Below, piece by piece: positions 11,893 to 23,500 of a DNA stretch of 64,000 nucleotides. The DNA comes from Struthio camelus (taxonomy: Eukaryota; Chordata; Aves; Struthioniformes; Struthionidae). How positions within the stretch are numbered: the first letter of the stretch is position 1; each line of letters opens with the position of its first letter. A program made the position numbers and the translations under genes. The notes beneath the pieces are model-generated. The model worked only from the letters and a program-made list of their open reading frames with translations, ran no database searches and had not been told where the DNA came from. The DNA is taken from assembly GCF_040807025.1 (NCBI RefSeq), contig NC_090964.1:3844001-3908000 (forward strand), read 5' to 3'.

Positions 11893-14800
11893 TTCAATCC
11901 CTTCATGTACCTTTGGGGACACTTCGTTGCCTTCTTTGGGGTAAACTCTCAGTGACAGCACTCAGCCTCTAACAGCTCCTCAGCTCTAACCCGTGCTCTG
12001 GGAAGGATCTCTGTGATTCACTGAGGTCTTTCCTTTCTGTCAGGGGTGCTTTTTGGTTGATTACGCCTGTGCTTTTTTGCCATAGCACTTGACTACCTTG
12101 GCCCATGGTGCTGCAGTGGAGCTCCAGTGAACTTTTGCCCTGCTTCAATGTCACAGCATAAAATATTAAGCTATCTTTAACACTGGAACAAGTAAAATCT
12201 GTAAATGCCTTTGCTTCTCTTCCTAGCCCCAACGTCTCAAATAGGAATCATAGTCATGTTTCCATCCTGTTTTTTGTCAGTGCAGTGACTGGTGTTTACA
12301 GTGATGACTGCCAGGAAGAACAGCTTCAGCCCAAATCCAGCAGCCTTTCCTGCCCCAAAGCTCTATTCAGTTTGGATGGCAATGTCACCTGCCTAAGCCT
12401 CCTAGAACTGTGCTTGGAGCACTGGTCACATAAATATGGAGTTTGGCTTTCATAGGCAGGAGTGGGAATATTACCCAAAAGCAAGTTTGGAGAAGTGTGA
12501 CAAATCCATCAAGCATTGCAACCCAGCATAATTAAGCAGCATTCCTATTCACGTCATCTCCTGGCTCTGGCATAGGTTTTATTATAGTCATTACGAAGAC
12601 AGATATTACTTTCGGATTGACTCACTTGATGGGTTGATCAGCACTTTATTGTAGCCTCCAGTTATAGCACTTTTTATGGCATCCAGAAGAACTTAACCAT
12701 TAGCACACTATTAGGAAGCACACTGGCAGCTGATTAAGTTGCTGAAGGTCAAAGACATTTTTCTTAATTGCTCCATGTGTGCTCCCTCCTCCTCCTCCAA
12801 TAGAGCTGGAGGGAGATCATTCTATTTTATTAAAAAAGTCAGAGGCATACCTCGTATTTGCCATCAGTCTCCTGGGAGAGGGTTATTCACCATTTAAGAT
12901 CTTGTCTAAACTGTTATGGTCTCGCTGCTGAAATGAACTCTTGGAGATTTTCATGGCACATATTGTAAACTACAAAAAAAGCCATCAGAATGACTTATTG
13001 ACTTGGTTAACGTGTTGCAACTAATGTACTGTTAGGGTCATAATAAAATAAGTGCATGGATATGCTAAAGGGAGCTCTCTGTCTTTGTGAGGGAAGGCAA
13101 GATGATTTTCTAGTTTCTAGCAGACTCATGTCTGCCAGGTATATTGCCAGAACAAGCCTGCCAAAGACAAGAGATCCTGGAGTTTATAAAAGCCTTTCTG
13201 ATCAGCCTTGCTATTTTCTCCTTTGCAATGTAGCATATCAGTTGTTTTCCCGTTAATTCATAAGGGGAGGTTGCTCTGCAAGGTATTCATATCCTGTCCT
13301 TCAGACTGTACCAACTACGCACAGAGCTGCATTTTCAGTGCGTTCCAGATGCACTACAGGAACGTATATTTCCAGCCCAGACATTTTAACAGAGCCAATG
13401 GGATCTTTTCCTCCCCTTTACCGATGCAACTGGAAAAAAAAGAGTCTGAATAAATCAGAAAACAAGTAGTTTTCCCCTCTGTGTTCCTCAGCTCAGCAGC
13501 CTGCACCCCTTGGATTGCAGCACAAGGCTAAAGGGATGATACCCCTTCGCTGAACTGCTTTCAAACAAACCATTGCCAGAAAGGGACTGTGAGCTCTTGA
13601 AAGCAACAGCCAGCTTTGTGTTCCTGGGGAAGGTGAACGTCCAGTGCTAGGATGTAGCTCTGCTGAGTGCTTTCTTTGGTTGCACATTGAAGACTTCAGC
13701 TCCCTTTTCACATAGCCTGTTGCTAAGGGTGCTGACATGTCCCATGCTCCATCAAGCTCCTTTACAGGATTAAGGATATACTTACCTGGAGCTCATTGCC
13801 AGGGTGGGGCATGAGCCTGTATTTGTTACCCAGCACAGCTAACGACTACACTATTAAACTATGTGATTACTTAATCTGACTGTGCCCATTTAATTTTTCC
13901 TTTTCAGCTTCCACCCTCTCCCGAGCCTCCTATTCTCATCAGAGATGAGAAATTAAAATCACTAGAATTTGTTTCTATGGTAAAATACACCTGCAAGAGC
14001 TTGATGGTCCTGGCAACCTCCCACGTTTCAGAATCTCAGCCAGATATTTAGATGTTTGTGGTGACTTCATCTTTCAGCTCTGGAGTTGTCTGACCCAATG
14101 GAGTTCACTAAACAAGCAGAAACCTCTTCCCTGCTTTCTCCCAAGTTGGATTTCTACTAGCTCAGTGAGCTTGATCAGCCAGCTGAAGATAAGATTAGTG
14201 CCAGAGCCAATGCAAAGGGGGCAATGGGGGAAGGGAGATGAAGACAGAGGGGTGCAGGCTTGCTCTGTTGCAGGTTTTTAGGTCAATCAAGTCATTTCAG
14301 GAAGCCTCTTCCTCCAGAGGTTTAGTGAAACCATCTCTCCTTTACAGAGCAGCCTTCTGGAGCTGTTCTGTGAAGAGGAACAAGCTATTTCTTTTTCACA
14401 AGGGAGTGGTAAGGTCACCTCAAAGGTGTTATGGAAATTAGATGGGGGAGAGGCCCCCAGTTACTCATCAGTGAGTGGGTGTGAGGTTGAGGAAAGGATT
14501 TTAAAGATGCTCGGAGGTAACATAATGCTCCTGCTGAGAGCGTCAGAGGAAGGTATGACAGATGGGGGAATGTTTTACCCAAGAGTTTTATACTGGCTCT
14601 ACCTGCCTCAATCTCTCTGCCTCGGGCTGTCTTACCAATCCCCTCTTAGAGGAAGTGGTTCAGGGTTAAACCTAAGACCTAGTTCCGATGGGAGGGATTT
14701 CAGTATTTTCTGCTTCACTGTTGGATGAATCACATAAAGCAGGGGATTTCAGGACAATTGAGATTTCAGTCCCAGGCAGAGATGAAGGAGAAAACTGTAA

Positions 14801-17800
14801 GTGCTGCGGAAAAGATTTAAACAAGGAATCTCACAGACTTGAAACCCCATCTAGGGGAACCCTCTCAGCCTTGAGCCTGCATTGAAATTGAGCTGGACCA
14901 CATCTGGGCTTGAGGAGTCCAAGAATTAACCCCTCTACCTGCAACTTCACATAAACTGGGAAGTTGACCGGTCTGTGACTCTTCCTGCTTCTTCTCCTGT
15001 GGTGGGAAGTCCTCATGTGGAGGCACAGAGAGTGCTGCAGTGAGGCCACAGACTGTGGTCAGATACTGTGATAGCTATACCTGGGCAGCACATCACAAAG
15101 AGTTCTCCTCACCCCATAGCTAGAAGGCCTTGAAGATATGTGATGCAGCTGATCACAGGCCTGTGACAGCAGGCATGAACAATATTAGCTTACATTTGCT
15201 GTGCATTCACTCGTTCTTGGCTCTAGTCTGCTGAAGAGAACTGCTCAAGTCAATAAACTTTGTACCCGGGAATGCTGGATCTAGAGACAAGAGTTAGCAA
15301 CTTTCAGTACGTAAACTTAATCAAGCCTTCTGTTTTCTTTGGCCAGAATTGCCCATTGACACACACACTTCCCCCCTCAGCCTGAAGGATGCAAGCCAGG
15401 CCAGTGGGCTATAATGTGGCATGGCTGAGGGGGTAGGAGCTCCTAAAGTGCTCCTCAGCACTTTCTCAGTGATGAAGGAGGCTGAGGAGGCCCAATTTCA
15501 TTTAACAATATCATTCTAAGCCTGACATTACAGCACAAAAGTTGATAGGAGTTATATAGGCCTTAGTGTCTCAGAGCTTTGGCTTGAGTCACACATAGGA
15601 GTGACTATTTTCTTCAACAGGTGGAATACTATACAGACCCAGCTACTGGACAGGCCAGTAGTAGTGGCTGGGAGGTACATGTTGCTGCTCCGTATCGCAG
15701 CCTCCACAGGACAACTGGCCTCGCAACTCAGGCCAGAGGTGTTGAAACCAAAGGTATGGGGACCAGCTGCTGATCCATGGGAAAGCGTCTCCCTAGGTCC
15801 ATTATGCAATGTCTCTTCCCCTCCTATTGTACCCAAGGTCCTATTTCATAAGGCCCACATCTTCTGTGGGGTGATCCACACAAAAACTGGGCAAAATAAT
15901 AAAATGCTAGGCAAGAATATATTTTGGCAGAGCAGATATCTGCTGTGGGTAGCTTCTGCTTTCCACAGAAGTATCAAAGCCTGGCAGAGACCTTGAGCAG
16001 GCAACAATCCAAATACACCTCACTCAAAGGATCTTTCTGTTTTTATATTAACGTGTCCACTCCTAAGCAGCATACATCCATGCAGCAAATGTGAGATGTG
16101 AATCAAGTCCCATCAAAAATGTGTTTTCTAACCTGAAAGGGACAGAACTATCTCACAGTGCAGAAGAAAAGTTACCTACTTGCAGGCTAACTACAAAGAT
16201 CTGTTTAGGAGTTCCTGCTGCAGAAAAAATGCCAGAGTCCTATTCAGGGCACAAGAGTTCCTGATTTATGGAAATTGTCAATCACGTGAGGGACTGCTGA
16301 ACCAAAAAGTCATAATGTAGAAAATACAGCATCACTTATAACTTAGAACTGGCTTAGGAAGTTACTTGCTTTCCTGAATTTCCCTCCTTAATGAAGTTTT
16401 GGTATCCTGCTCTTTCCTTTTACATATGAAAACTTGTAAAATACGCCTTCTTTGAACTACTTGACCCAATTTTTATCACTGAATTCAATAACCTCAAAAT
16501 GAACACAATCCTCTCTTCCCCCTTTCACTGTAATTAAGGTGCTCTTAAGCATTGCCATTCTCTTTTGCCCTTGAGTGACACTTAGTTAGCTCTTGTAATT
16601 AAAATTGCACCCGAAGGACTGGGCGCTGGGAGGACACTGGCATTGTTCCAGGCAAGGCTGTGGGGTTGCCACCAAACTCAATCGACTGGTGGTGTTTTGT
16701 GGGACACTTTAGGGTGTCTTATATAGGAGTCTAATGAGGAGCTCTCCTGAGGTTTTTGTCATCAGTACCTTGGGGGACTTTCATGGATGCCTGGCCTGAG
16801 GTATTTTTATCCTGCTTTTCTACACATGCTGACTTTCAGTATTTCCCTCCAGAGAACTCATCAGTGCCAAGGCTTCCCCAGTTGAATGCGGAGAGCTGGC
16901 CCTGGAAGTTTGACTATAGTTCAGCCTCATGAGGAAATTTTTCTCCATTAACTGATCTTAGAGCCAGAAGAAACCAAATAGGTTAGTTCTAATCTTCCCT
17001 TGCCCAATCAGAAAGTCTTACTTCAATCACACACACTGCAGCAGAGCTAGAGAGTGCTTCTCAGACACACTTCCAGCAAAGGCAAAGCACGCCTCATGTT
17101 ATTGCCCTTAGAGATGGTCAGGCTGTCGGATGTCCAAGTAGGGATGGTTTCATTCTCTACGAGGAGGGGAAGGCAAGCCTTCTTTCAGGCTGACTAAGAT
17201 CATATTTCTTCTGTGATTTAAGAAAGACAAAAAAAGGCTGGGCCTGACTAACACTAGCTTAATAGACATTCTTGATGATGTGGAAATCTTTCCCAGGAAA
17301 TGAATGAAATTCCGCCAGCCCTCAGCTTCCTCATTCACACCACCTGCCATAAGGCAAAGCAGAACACCTTGGAAATTACAGAAAACAGGCAAAATTTTCA
17401 GGCCTGCTCTGGGACAAAGCAGAGCAGAACAGGGAAGAATAGCCCTTAGATTTCACATATAGGATATTTAAGGCTGTTGCTGTGTTGCAAGGTATGTTTT
17501 TTCCCAACACTTTATCTGGCACTTTATTTTAAGATACTTTTTGCCATGGCATTTAAATTCATAGAAACCACATATCCGAAGAAATTTGATTTTCACACAC
17601 CCCTGCCACCAGTTCACACGGTGGAAGTCCTGGCTCATGGGAGATGCAGTTCAGCCAAGGATGTTCGTCAGTAGGAAAGAATAAGGGCTGTAGCTCTCTA
17701 AACTGTAGTTCCCAGGAAGCTATACAAACCCCCAAAGAAGTGCATTAGTGCAAGGCATGTGAAAAGCATGCTGCTAGCTATTATTTTAATATTTCTTTTT

Positions 17801-17916
17801 ACTCTCCACTTTACAGCTGCAGCATGCAATTCTTTGAATTGACTATAGCAGAAAAATCTATGTGGTCTTCATGCACAGCTTTTAATGTATGATGATCTTT
17901 TCTTTGCACTTTAAAT

Positions 17917-17933
17917 AAAAAAAAAAAAAAAAA
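17917..17933 (+). repeat. A17 homopolymer after AAATAAA
   Basis: CACTTTAAATAAA runs straight into a 17-base adenine run. This could be an old retroposed 3' end, but there is no recognisable source gene upstream. Confidence 0.8.
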
Positions 17934-18384
17934 GGCAACAACACACACAGATCTAAAGGACGGTAGAGGCTGGAAAGGGCATGTGGTTCCTTACTCCCTG
18001 TGATTCTCATACCCGCAATCACACTAAGAGCTGCTAAGAAGATTTGTAGCACAGGACTCCACCACAAGAAACCACAGACAGGATCACTTGCTACAAGGAT
18101 TCAGACTGCTCTCAGCATCCATAGTCTTAAGTACCCCAGGCTGGGGACCATTTCATATCTATATTCCCATAGATATCCAGAGAGGAACAAGGTATTTCTT
18201 TTTTTCAGTTAAATTAGCTAGATGAATTCACTATGAGCTGAAAGTTGCTAAGGACATTGCACAGAACTACACAGCATGCTCATTTTCACCCACCTCTGCA
18301 ACCCCACTCCCTTCCACAGTATTTTTGTCCATTTGGCTTTATTTTGCTCCAGCTACCACCATCCAGACATGAAATAAGGAAGAA

Positions 18385-18600
18385 AAACGGTATTGAATTT
18401 TGATATTATTTATTACAAATTAAAGTTTAAAAATTATCATCTAAAAAACAATAGATTTAAATAAATACACAGATATCAGGATGCTACATATGGAATGTGC
18501 AATAAGTTACTAAAAGAAAAGACATCATACACACAAAAGGAGATATACATAGTATTTTACAGCAGTAGTTTTATTTTAAATTACTAGGCTCACATTAAAC
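18385..18600. other. AT-rich segment with AU-rich-element and polyadenylation motifs on the minus strand
   Basis: The minus strand contains ATTTATTTA (18466-18458) and AATAAA at 18414-18409 and 18576-18571. It may be the distal 3' end of a longer EDN2 transcript or simply AT-rich spacer. Confidence 0.25.
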
Positions 18601-19327
18601 CATGTGCAAAGTTTCCTTTGGAACAAACCCTTTTAGGATTTTTTTTAGAATGACTGAAACCTTCAGAAGGTCACATATAAAAAGTTTCTCTGCAGCTTTG
18701 GGGACCAAATGACTTGTCTGTTTTTTCATTTATGATACAATCAATTGGTCTCATTTTCTCCCCCTCTAGGGCTTACGACAAAATTAAAGAAATATTTTGC
18801 ATGTCCAATGGGACTACACTTGCAACAGCCACAGATTTTGGTCCACCACCAACTTCAAGCAGCCTTTTAAAATGCTCACGTGTAATACTGGATTGGGCAG
18901 CGAGGGGGACCAAACAGTGATTCCAGGAGAGCAATTATTTATCTACACTAACGAGATGACAGTTGCAGCCATGCTTTAGAATAGAAGTTAATCTACCCAG
19001 GCAAATGAAACTGCATTTGTAATACCACTCCAAAGCCTTAAGACTGTCTGCCTACAGGATGGGCTTCAAGGCTCTGGGCTTAGTGTTCTTCCAAATTATT
19101 CCTGCCTCTCTTCTAAGCCAGCAGCACTGTGTTGCTCCAGGTCTGGCAAAGAGGCCATGATTTTTGCTCCTGTTTAAATCCAGCCCTTTCTAAGGATGTG
19201 CAGACAGTGCCATGCTCTCATCTTGGTGACCTTTTTTTCCCACGTTAATCCCACCCAGCTGCCCCTTGCCTATTCATTCTCTATTCAGGCTACGCTTCTC
19301 TTAGTGGCATGCTATTCATGCTGGTCA

Positions 19328-19333
19328 TTTATT
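19328..19333 (-). terminator. First polyadenylation signal downstream of EDN2
   Basis: TTTATT on the plus strand is AATAAA on the gene strand, about 1.13 kb past the stop codon. Its use is inferred from being the first canonical signal. Confidence 0.4.
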
Positions 19334-20032
19334 ATAAAGCCTGACTCAGACACCTGAGCTAAGCGAAGCAGCAAGCAAGCCTTTGGATGCTATTTTCCCA
19401 CCACCCATCTTCTCTGCTCCTAGCCTTTCCTTTCAGGTAGAGCTGAAAGAAAGCTGAGGTGTTTGTTAGGTTAAGAGGTGGAAGTTGTCTGCTCCACAAG
19501 GGGTATGTCTAAGGAGATGAGACAGATTCATACCACTGAACTCATCCAGACTAGCAGCTTGGCTCTGCACCTAACCTAGCAGGGCTCCTTTCCCAGGTAA
19601 CAGGTGGCTTTATGTATGGGGCTCCTGCACAGCTGTGGCAGCAGAGGCTACAGAAATGCAGCTCCTCTTGAGCCTCCCCAACCCTGTTGCCTCTGTACCC
19701 AGTGGGCAGGGGTCATGCTTGGATTTGATGCAAGCTCAGATGTAAAGAAGCTATCCTCCATCTAAACAAGAACCACATAAAGACGGTCCTTCAGTTAATT
19801 GCTTAGCCAGAGAACGCCACTGACTACTCAGTTGGCTTTCAGGCTTCTAGAAGATTCATTATTGTAAGAACTGGGAACTGTTTTGTCATGGGAGTCTCAT
19901 TCATATGCACATCACACTGTCTGACAAGTAAGAGGAAAAAAGCGCACAGATGGGCCCAAGCAGGCCCTACTGTCATCAGTTTATCCCCGTCTACAATGGC
20001 CAGCCAAACCATGTTTGAATGGAGTCAAGGTG

Positions 20033-20054
20033 GAACCATGTTCAAACATGGTTC
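20033..20054. repeat. Perfect 10-bp inverted repeat with 2-nt loop
   Basis: GAACCATGTT at 20033-20042 and AACATGGTTC at 20045-20054 are exact reverse complements separated by CA. A further copy of the AACCATGTTT core occurs at about 20008-20017. It falls in the probable EDN2 3' untranslated region. Confidence 0.6.
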
Positions 20055-20465
20055 AAAGGCAGAGTAGACCAGGCCTGTGATATGGGACTTCAGTGCTGCC
20101 AGGTCCAGAACTGCACATAGCTGCTTGCTTTGTAAGTGATTCAACTGCCCAGGGTGGGCTGGCCATCTGCCTAGGTATCCAGTGCAGAGTTTAGCTGATA
20201 CTCTACCAGTAAGACCCTTGCCTGATCCAAGAAGGCACAATTCAGCTCCACAACACATCTATGACTGTATAGAGAGATTCTGTTTTCCCTTTACAACAGT
20301 CTCTGGAGTGCATACAGTACTGGTTCATGCAACAGGAGCATGGAGACTTCCACTTCTTCCCCCTTTCGCTTACGGCCATTCCTTCAGCTCTAACTACCAA
20401 CAGCGGAGTTAGTGGCACCCACGGGACTCCAAATTCTTCTGGTGAACTTGGTTAGTTCCTGTTTC

Positions 20466-20577
20466 TTATCTCTTTTTCTTCCAGATATTCTTCTTCCAAG
20501 GCAAAGCTGTTGGCTGAGCGTTCCCCTGAGAACGGTGCTGCTGTTTGCCAAACTGCAAATTGGAGATGGCAAGATCC
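20466..20577 (-). CDS. EDN2: EDN2 coding exon 5: C-terminus and stop
   Basis: The acceptor is TTCTGTTTTCAG|G. The exon completes an Arg codon, encodes 36 further residues and ends in TAA at 20468-20466. It starts [13 protein letters not shown] and ends [11 protein letters not shown]. The human exon likewise starts with D-I-S after Arg, has F-A-K-R-Q-Q, and ends in a Trp followed by a basic run, so the layout matches although most residues differ. The C-terminal basic cluster is conserved in character. The exon then continues into the 3' untranslated region with no in-frame coding. Confidence 0.85.
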
Positions 20578-23500
20578 CTGAAAACAGAAGAGACAAGACG
20601 TTCAGCCTCCCATCCATTGTCTTACCACACAACAATAGCCTGCATTATGATATTTACCTACTGTTCACCAAGTTCTTTTGCAAAGTAGAAGATAAGAGAA
20701 GGAAATGGGGGTGGGAAAGAGGATTCTAGCTGTGGCTGTATTAAGTAACAGCAGAAATCCAACTATAACAAAATCCTGTTTCCACTAGTGTCCAGTGATG
20801 AAGGCTTACAGGAGAGTCATGCCATGCTGCATCCCAAGCAGTACTTGAAGATCTGCCCTCTAGAGATGGCTCCCAAAGCATCTGGTTTAATTGCAACCAG
20901 TGGACCAATCCTCCTTAATTTGCCAACTCCCTTTAACTTATTTACTCTTCTGGAATCCACAACACCTTCCTGCAACAACTTCCACAATTCAATTCTGCAA
21001 TGTGAGAAGAGCTATTTCCTTTGGTCCAAAGCTGCTTCCCAGTCATTTCCCCTGTGTGCCCTCCCCCCACCACTTCTTGTGCATCACCTGCTTGCCTGTT
21101 TCATATCAGAGGAACCTCCCTCACTCCAATGAAGAATTATATTTCACATAATATTGCTCCAGGTTTGGAGGAGGCTAATGACCTTCGTTCCCTTAGCCTT
21201 TAGCCTTCAATCCTTTATAAAGGGAGCAGAAAGCGTCAAGCCCACTAATTTAAATGAAGGCCATAGGGAAAAGCCAGGTCAAATCGGAATAGAAACTACA
21301 GTCTGGGGTCACAACCCCAGATTTTAAAGTGTTTGCAAGGGAAGGTTAGAGTCAGTTAAAATGGCACGCTCACCTGAGAGCTCTCAGCAGGCCATGCTGG
21401 GAAGGCCTCATGCCACTGCTCTGCAGAGTCTTCATCGCTGCTCCAGAGCTCGCTGGGAGCCTCACGTTCTGGAGGTACCTAATAAGCAAGAAAAGATGTA
21501 CATAAGCCACTCACATCCAGCCATGATATGGCAGGTACCAGGGGGAGTGTTGCTCTAACATCCCTGATGACAGTTGAATGCATGTTTTTTGAAGGGTTAA
21601 TTGCAGCTATTTATAGATCACTTTTACTGTTATCCTTTTTCTGTCAGATCCCACTCAATTCATAATTAAAAAAAAATAGTCATTAAATGTGATTTTTCCT
21701 TTGGTATAAGATTAAAGACAGATCTCTACAGTAACTTTGTTCCCCACCTCTCCATCGTGTAAACACATCTGTACATGGCTGACTGAAGTGTGACAACTTA
21801 CTGAGAGCCATTATGCACTACAGAAACAGCAGGCTACAGAGAACCACAGGAATTTGATCCCTGAGCCCCAGCTCCCAACAATACTGCCCTCCTGAGGCCT
21901 CTCTCCCACCTGAGCAATGCATGAGATGCTAGTGTCTCAAGGCCAGCTTCACATCTTCCGCTTACCCCTCTCCCAACGTGTTGCTTGCATCTCCCTTCCC
22001 AGCACTTCCTCAGCCTCCTGGCACCAGGAGGGATGGGGGTAACGACGTTTTGCATCAACCAGTAAAGCCACCATTGTACAGCAAAAACACCCTAGTGACA
22101 CTTTGTCACAGCTTCTTGGGAGGGGTATGAAAGCCACTAGACAAGTTCCAGCTGTTTGCAAAGAGCTGCACAGCCGTCCCCAGCGAGTTTGTAGAGGTAC
22201 TCTTGCTCCTAAGCTTTGGCTCTCTGGTTGCACCCTTGCCAAGCAGACCCCAATGGCAGCGAGATCTGAAGGCATGGTGTCCCCCAGACCTGCTCGACTT
22301 ACCCAGGCTTTGCCTGGCAGAAGGTGGCACAGATGCTGTCCCTTGAGTGCGAGCACTCGCACCTGTTCAGTGATCTCTTGCGACGCCTTGGCGGGCTTCC
22401 CAAGCCATAGGGAGCGGTATGTCTGTTAAAAACAAAAGAAATCAACTATGCAGCTAACTTTATTGGCCAATAGGTTTATAACACAGTCTTGGAAGGCAGC
22501 CAAGCTAGTGCCACAATAATAAAAGGCTCATCTATAAACATAAGGTGAAAAGGCCACTGATACTTCCAAGCCTTTAAAATTCAGCTCCTCTACCACCTAT
22601 TGTTTTCCCCACCCTACCCCTCCCAGGGAGATTGTTGTGCCAGGGCTAGGACATGCTGGGTTGCAAGTGGAGTTTGTTTTCCTTGCTGCAGCTCAGGCAC
22701 CCATGCAAGTGCTGCCACACAGTCCAGGTTATGAGAGCTGGTAGTTTACTGGTACGCTGAACGGCACAAGGAGTACAGCTGCCTCAGTACACCAGCCTGT
22801 AGCAGTGAGCAGCCACTTTCTCAAGCACAGAGATGACAAGGCTTCCCGCTCCCCCCCAGCCCCAGCAGTTTTTATGCTCAGGACATACTATAAATCAAAT
22901 ATCTTGAGGCCATAACAGGCTCTTCTGATCACAGGATACTTCTAGAGCTGTTACGTGTGTTCTATTCTTGATCACAATCTATTCTCCCAGGGTTTAGGAT
23001 TGGCAGTGACTGCAACTATTCTCAGAGCAAGCAGTTAGTTGTAATTGCACGTTAGCAAGCATGATTATAACCCCACCTGAGTATGTGTGTTTTGATACAA
23101 AGTGATGGCCATTGGTATGAAACTGCCTGGAAATCTGCTTTTGCATTCTTGAGGGCTGGACTTGGCAGCCACAAGGCTTTAGCGCCAACCAACCACTGCC
23201 TCATCAACAATACTGGCAGTCAGCAATCAGGGTTGCAATTTGCAAGACGGAAAAGTAACTTTCATGACTTGCTGCAGGTTCTAACACCTTGGTGTTACTT
23301 TCACCTTGCTGAGCTACAGATTTCAGTAAAAGATAATCCACGAGGAGGCAGCATCCTGTGCTTTCTTCTCCCCTCTGCTCTGGGGGATACCGGAGCTCCT
23401 GAGCAGAAGCAGTTAGTCCCTTTCTACTCGCAGTGCTCCCCAAAGCAGGTGCTACAAGAATCTCACAGGACTAGGACACTTTCTCACCTACTTCTCACCT

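Larger units (their letters stand above)
6675..18384. other. Noncoding stretch downstream of EDN2
   Basis: I see no supported gene. It contains the 18-bp duplication, the polypurine tract, homopolymers and a possible CTCF-like motif. The 12500-12900 part is AT-rich, with homeobox-type cores (ATAATTAAG, TTAATTG), and could be a conserved element. Unproven. Confidence 0.45.
19328..20465 (-). other. EDN2: Probable EDN2 3' untranslated region
   Basis: This is the sequence from the EDN2 stop to the first canonical AATAAA on the minus strand. I find no earlier AATAAA or ATTAAA in the interval. It has no recognisable coding content and contains a strong hairpin at 20033-20054. The length is inferred; a longer form is possible because further AATAAA signals occur at 18571-18576 and 18409-18414. 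Confidence 0.45.

Noticed and set aside
15601..15996. 131-codon plus-strand frame
   Set aside because: No known family, a comparable frame on the opposite strand, and no splice or start context.
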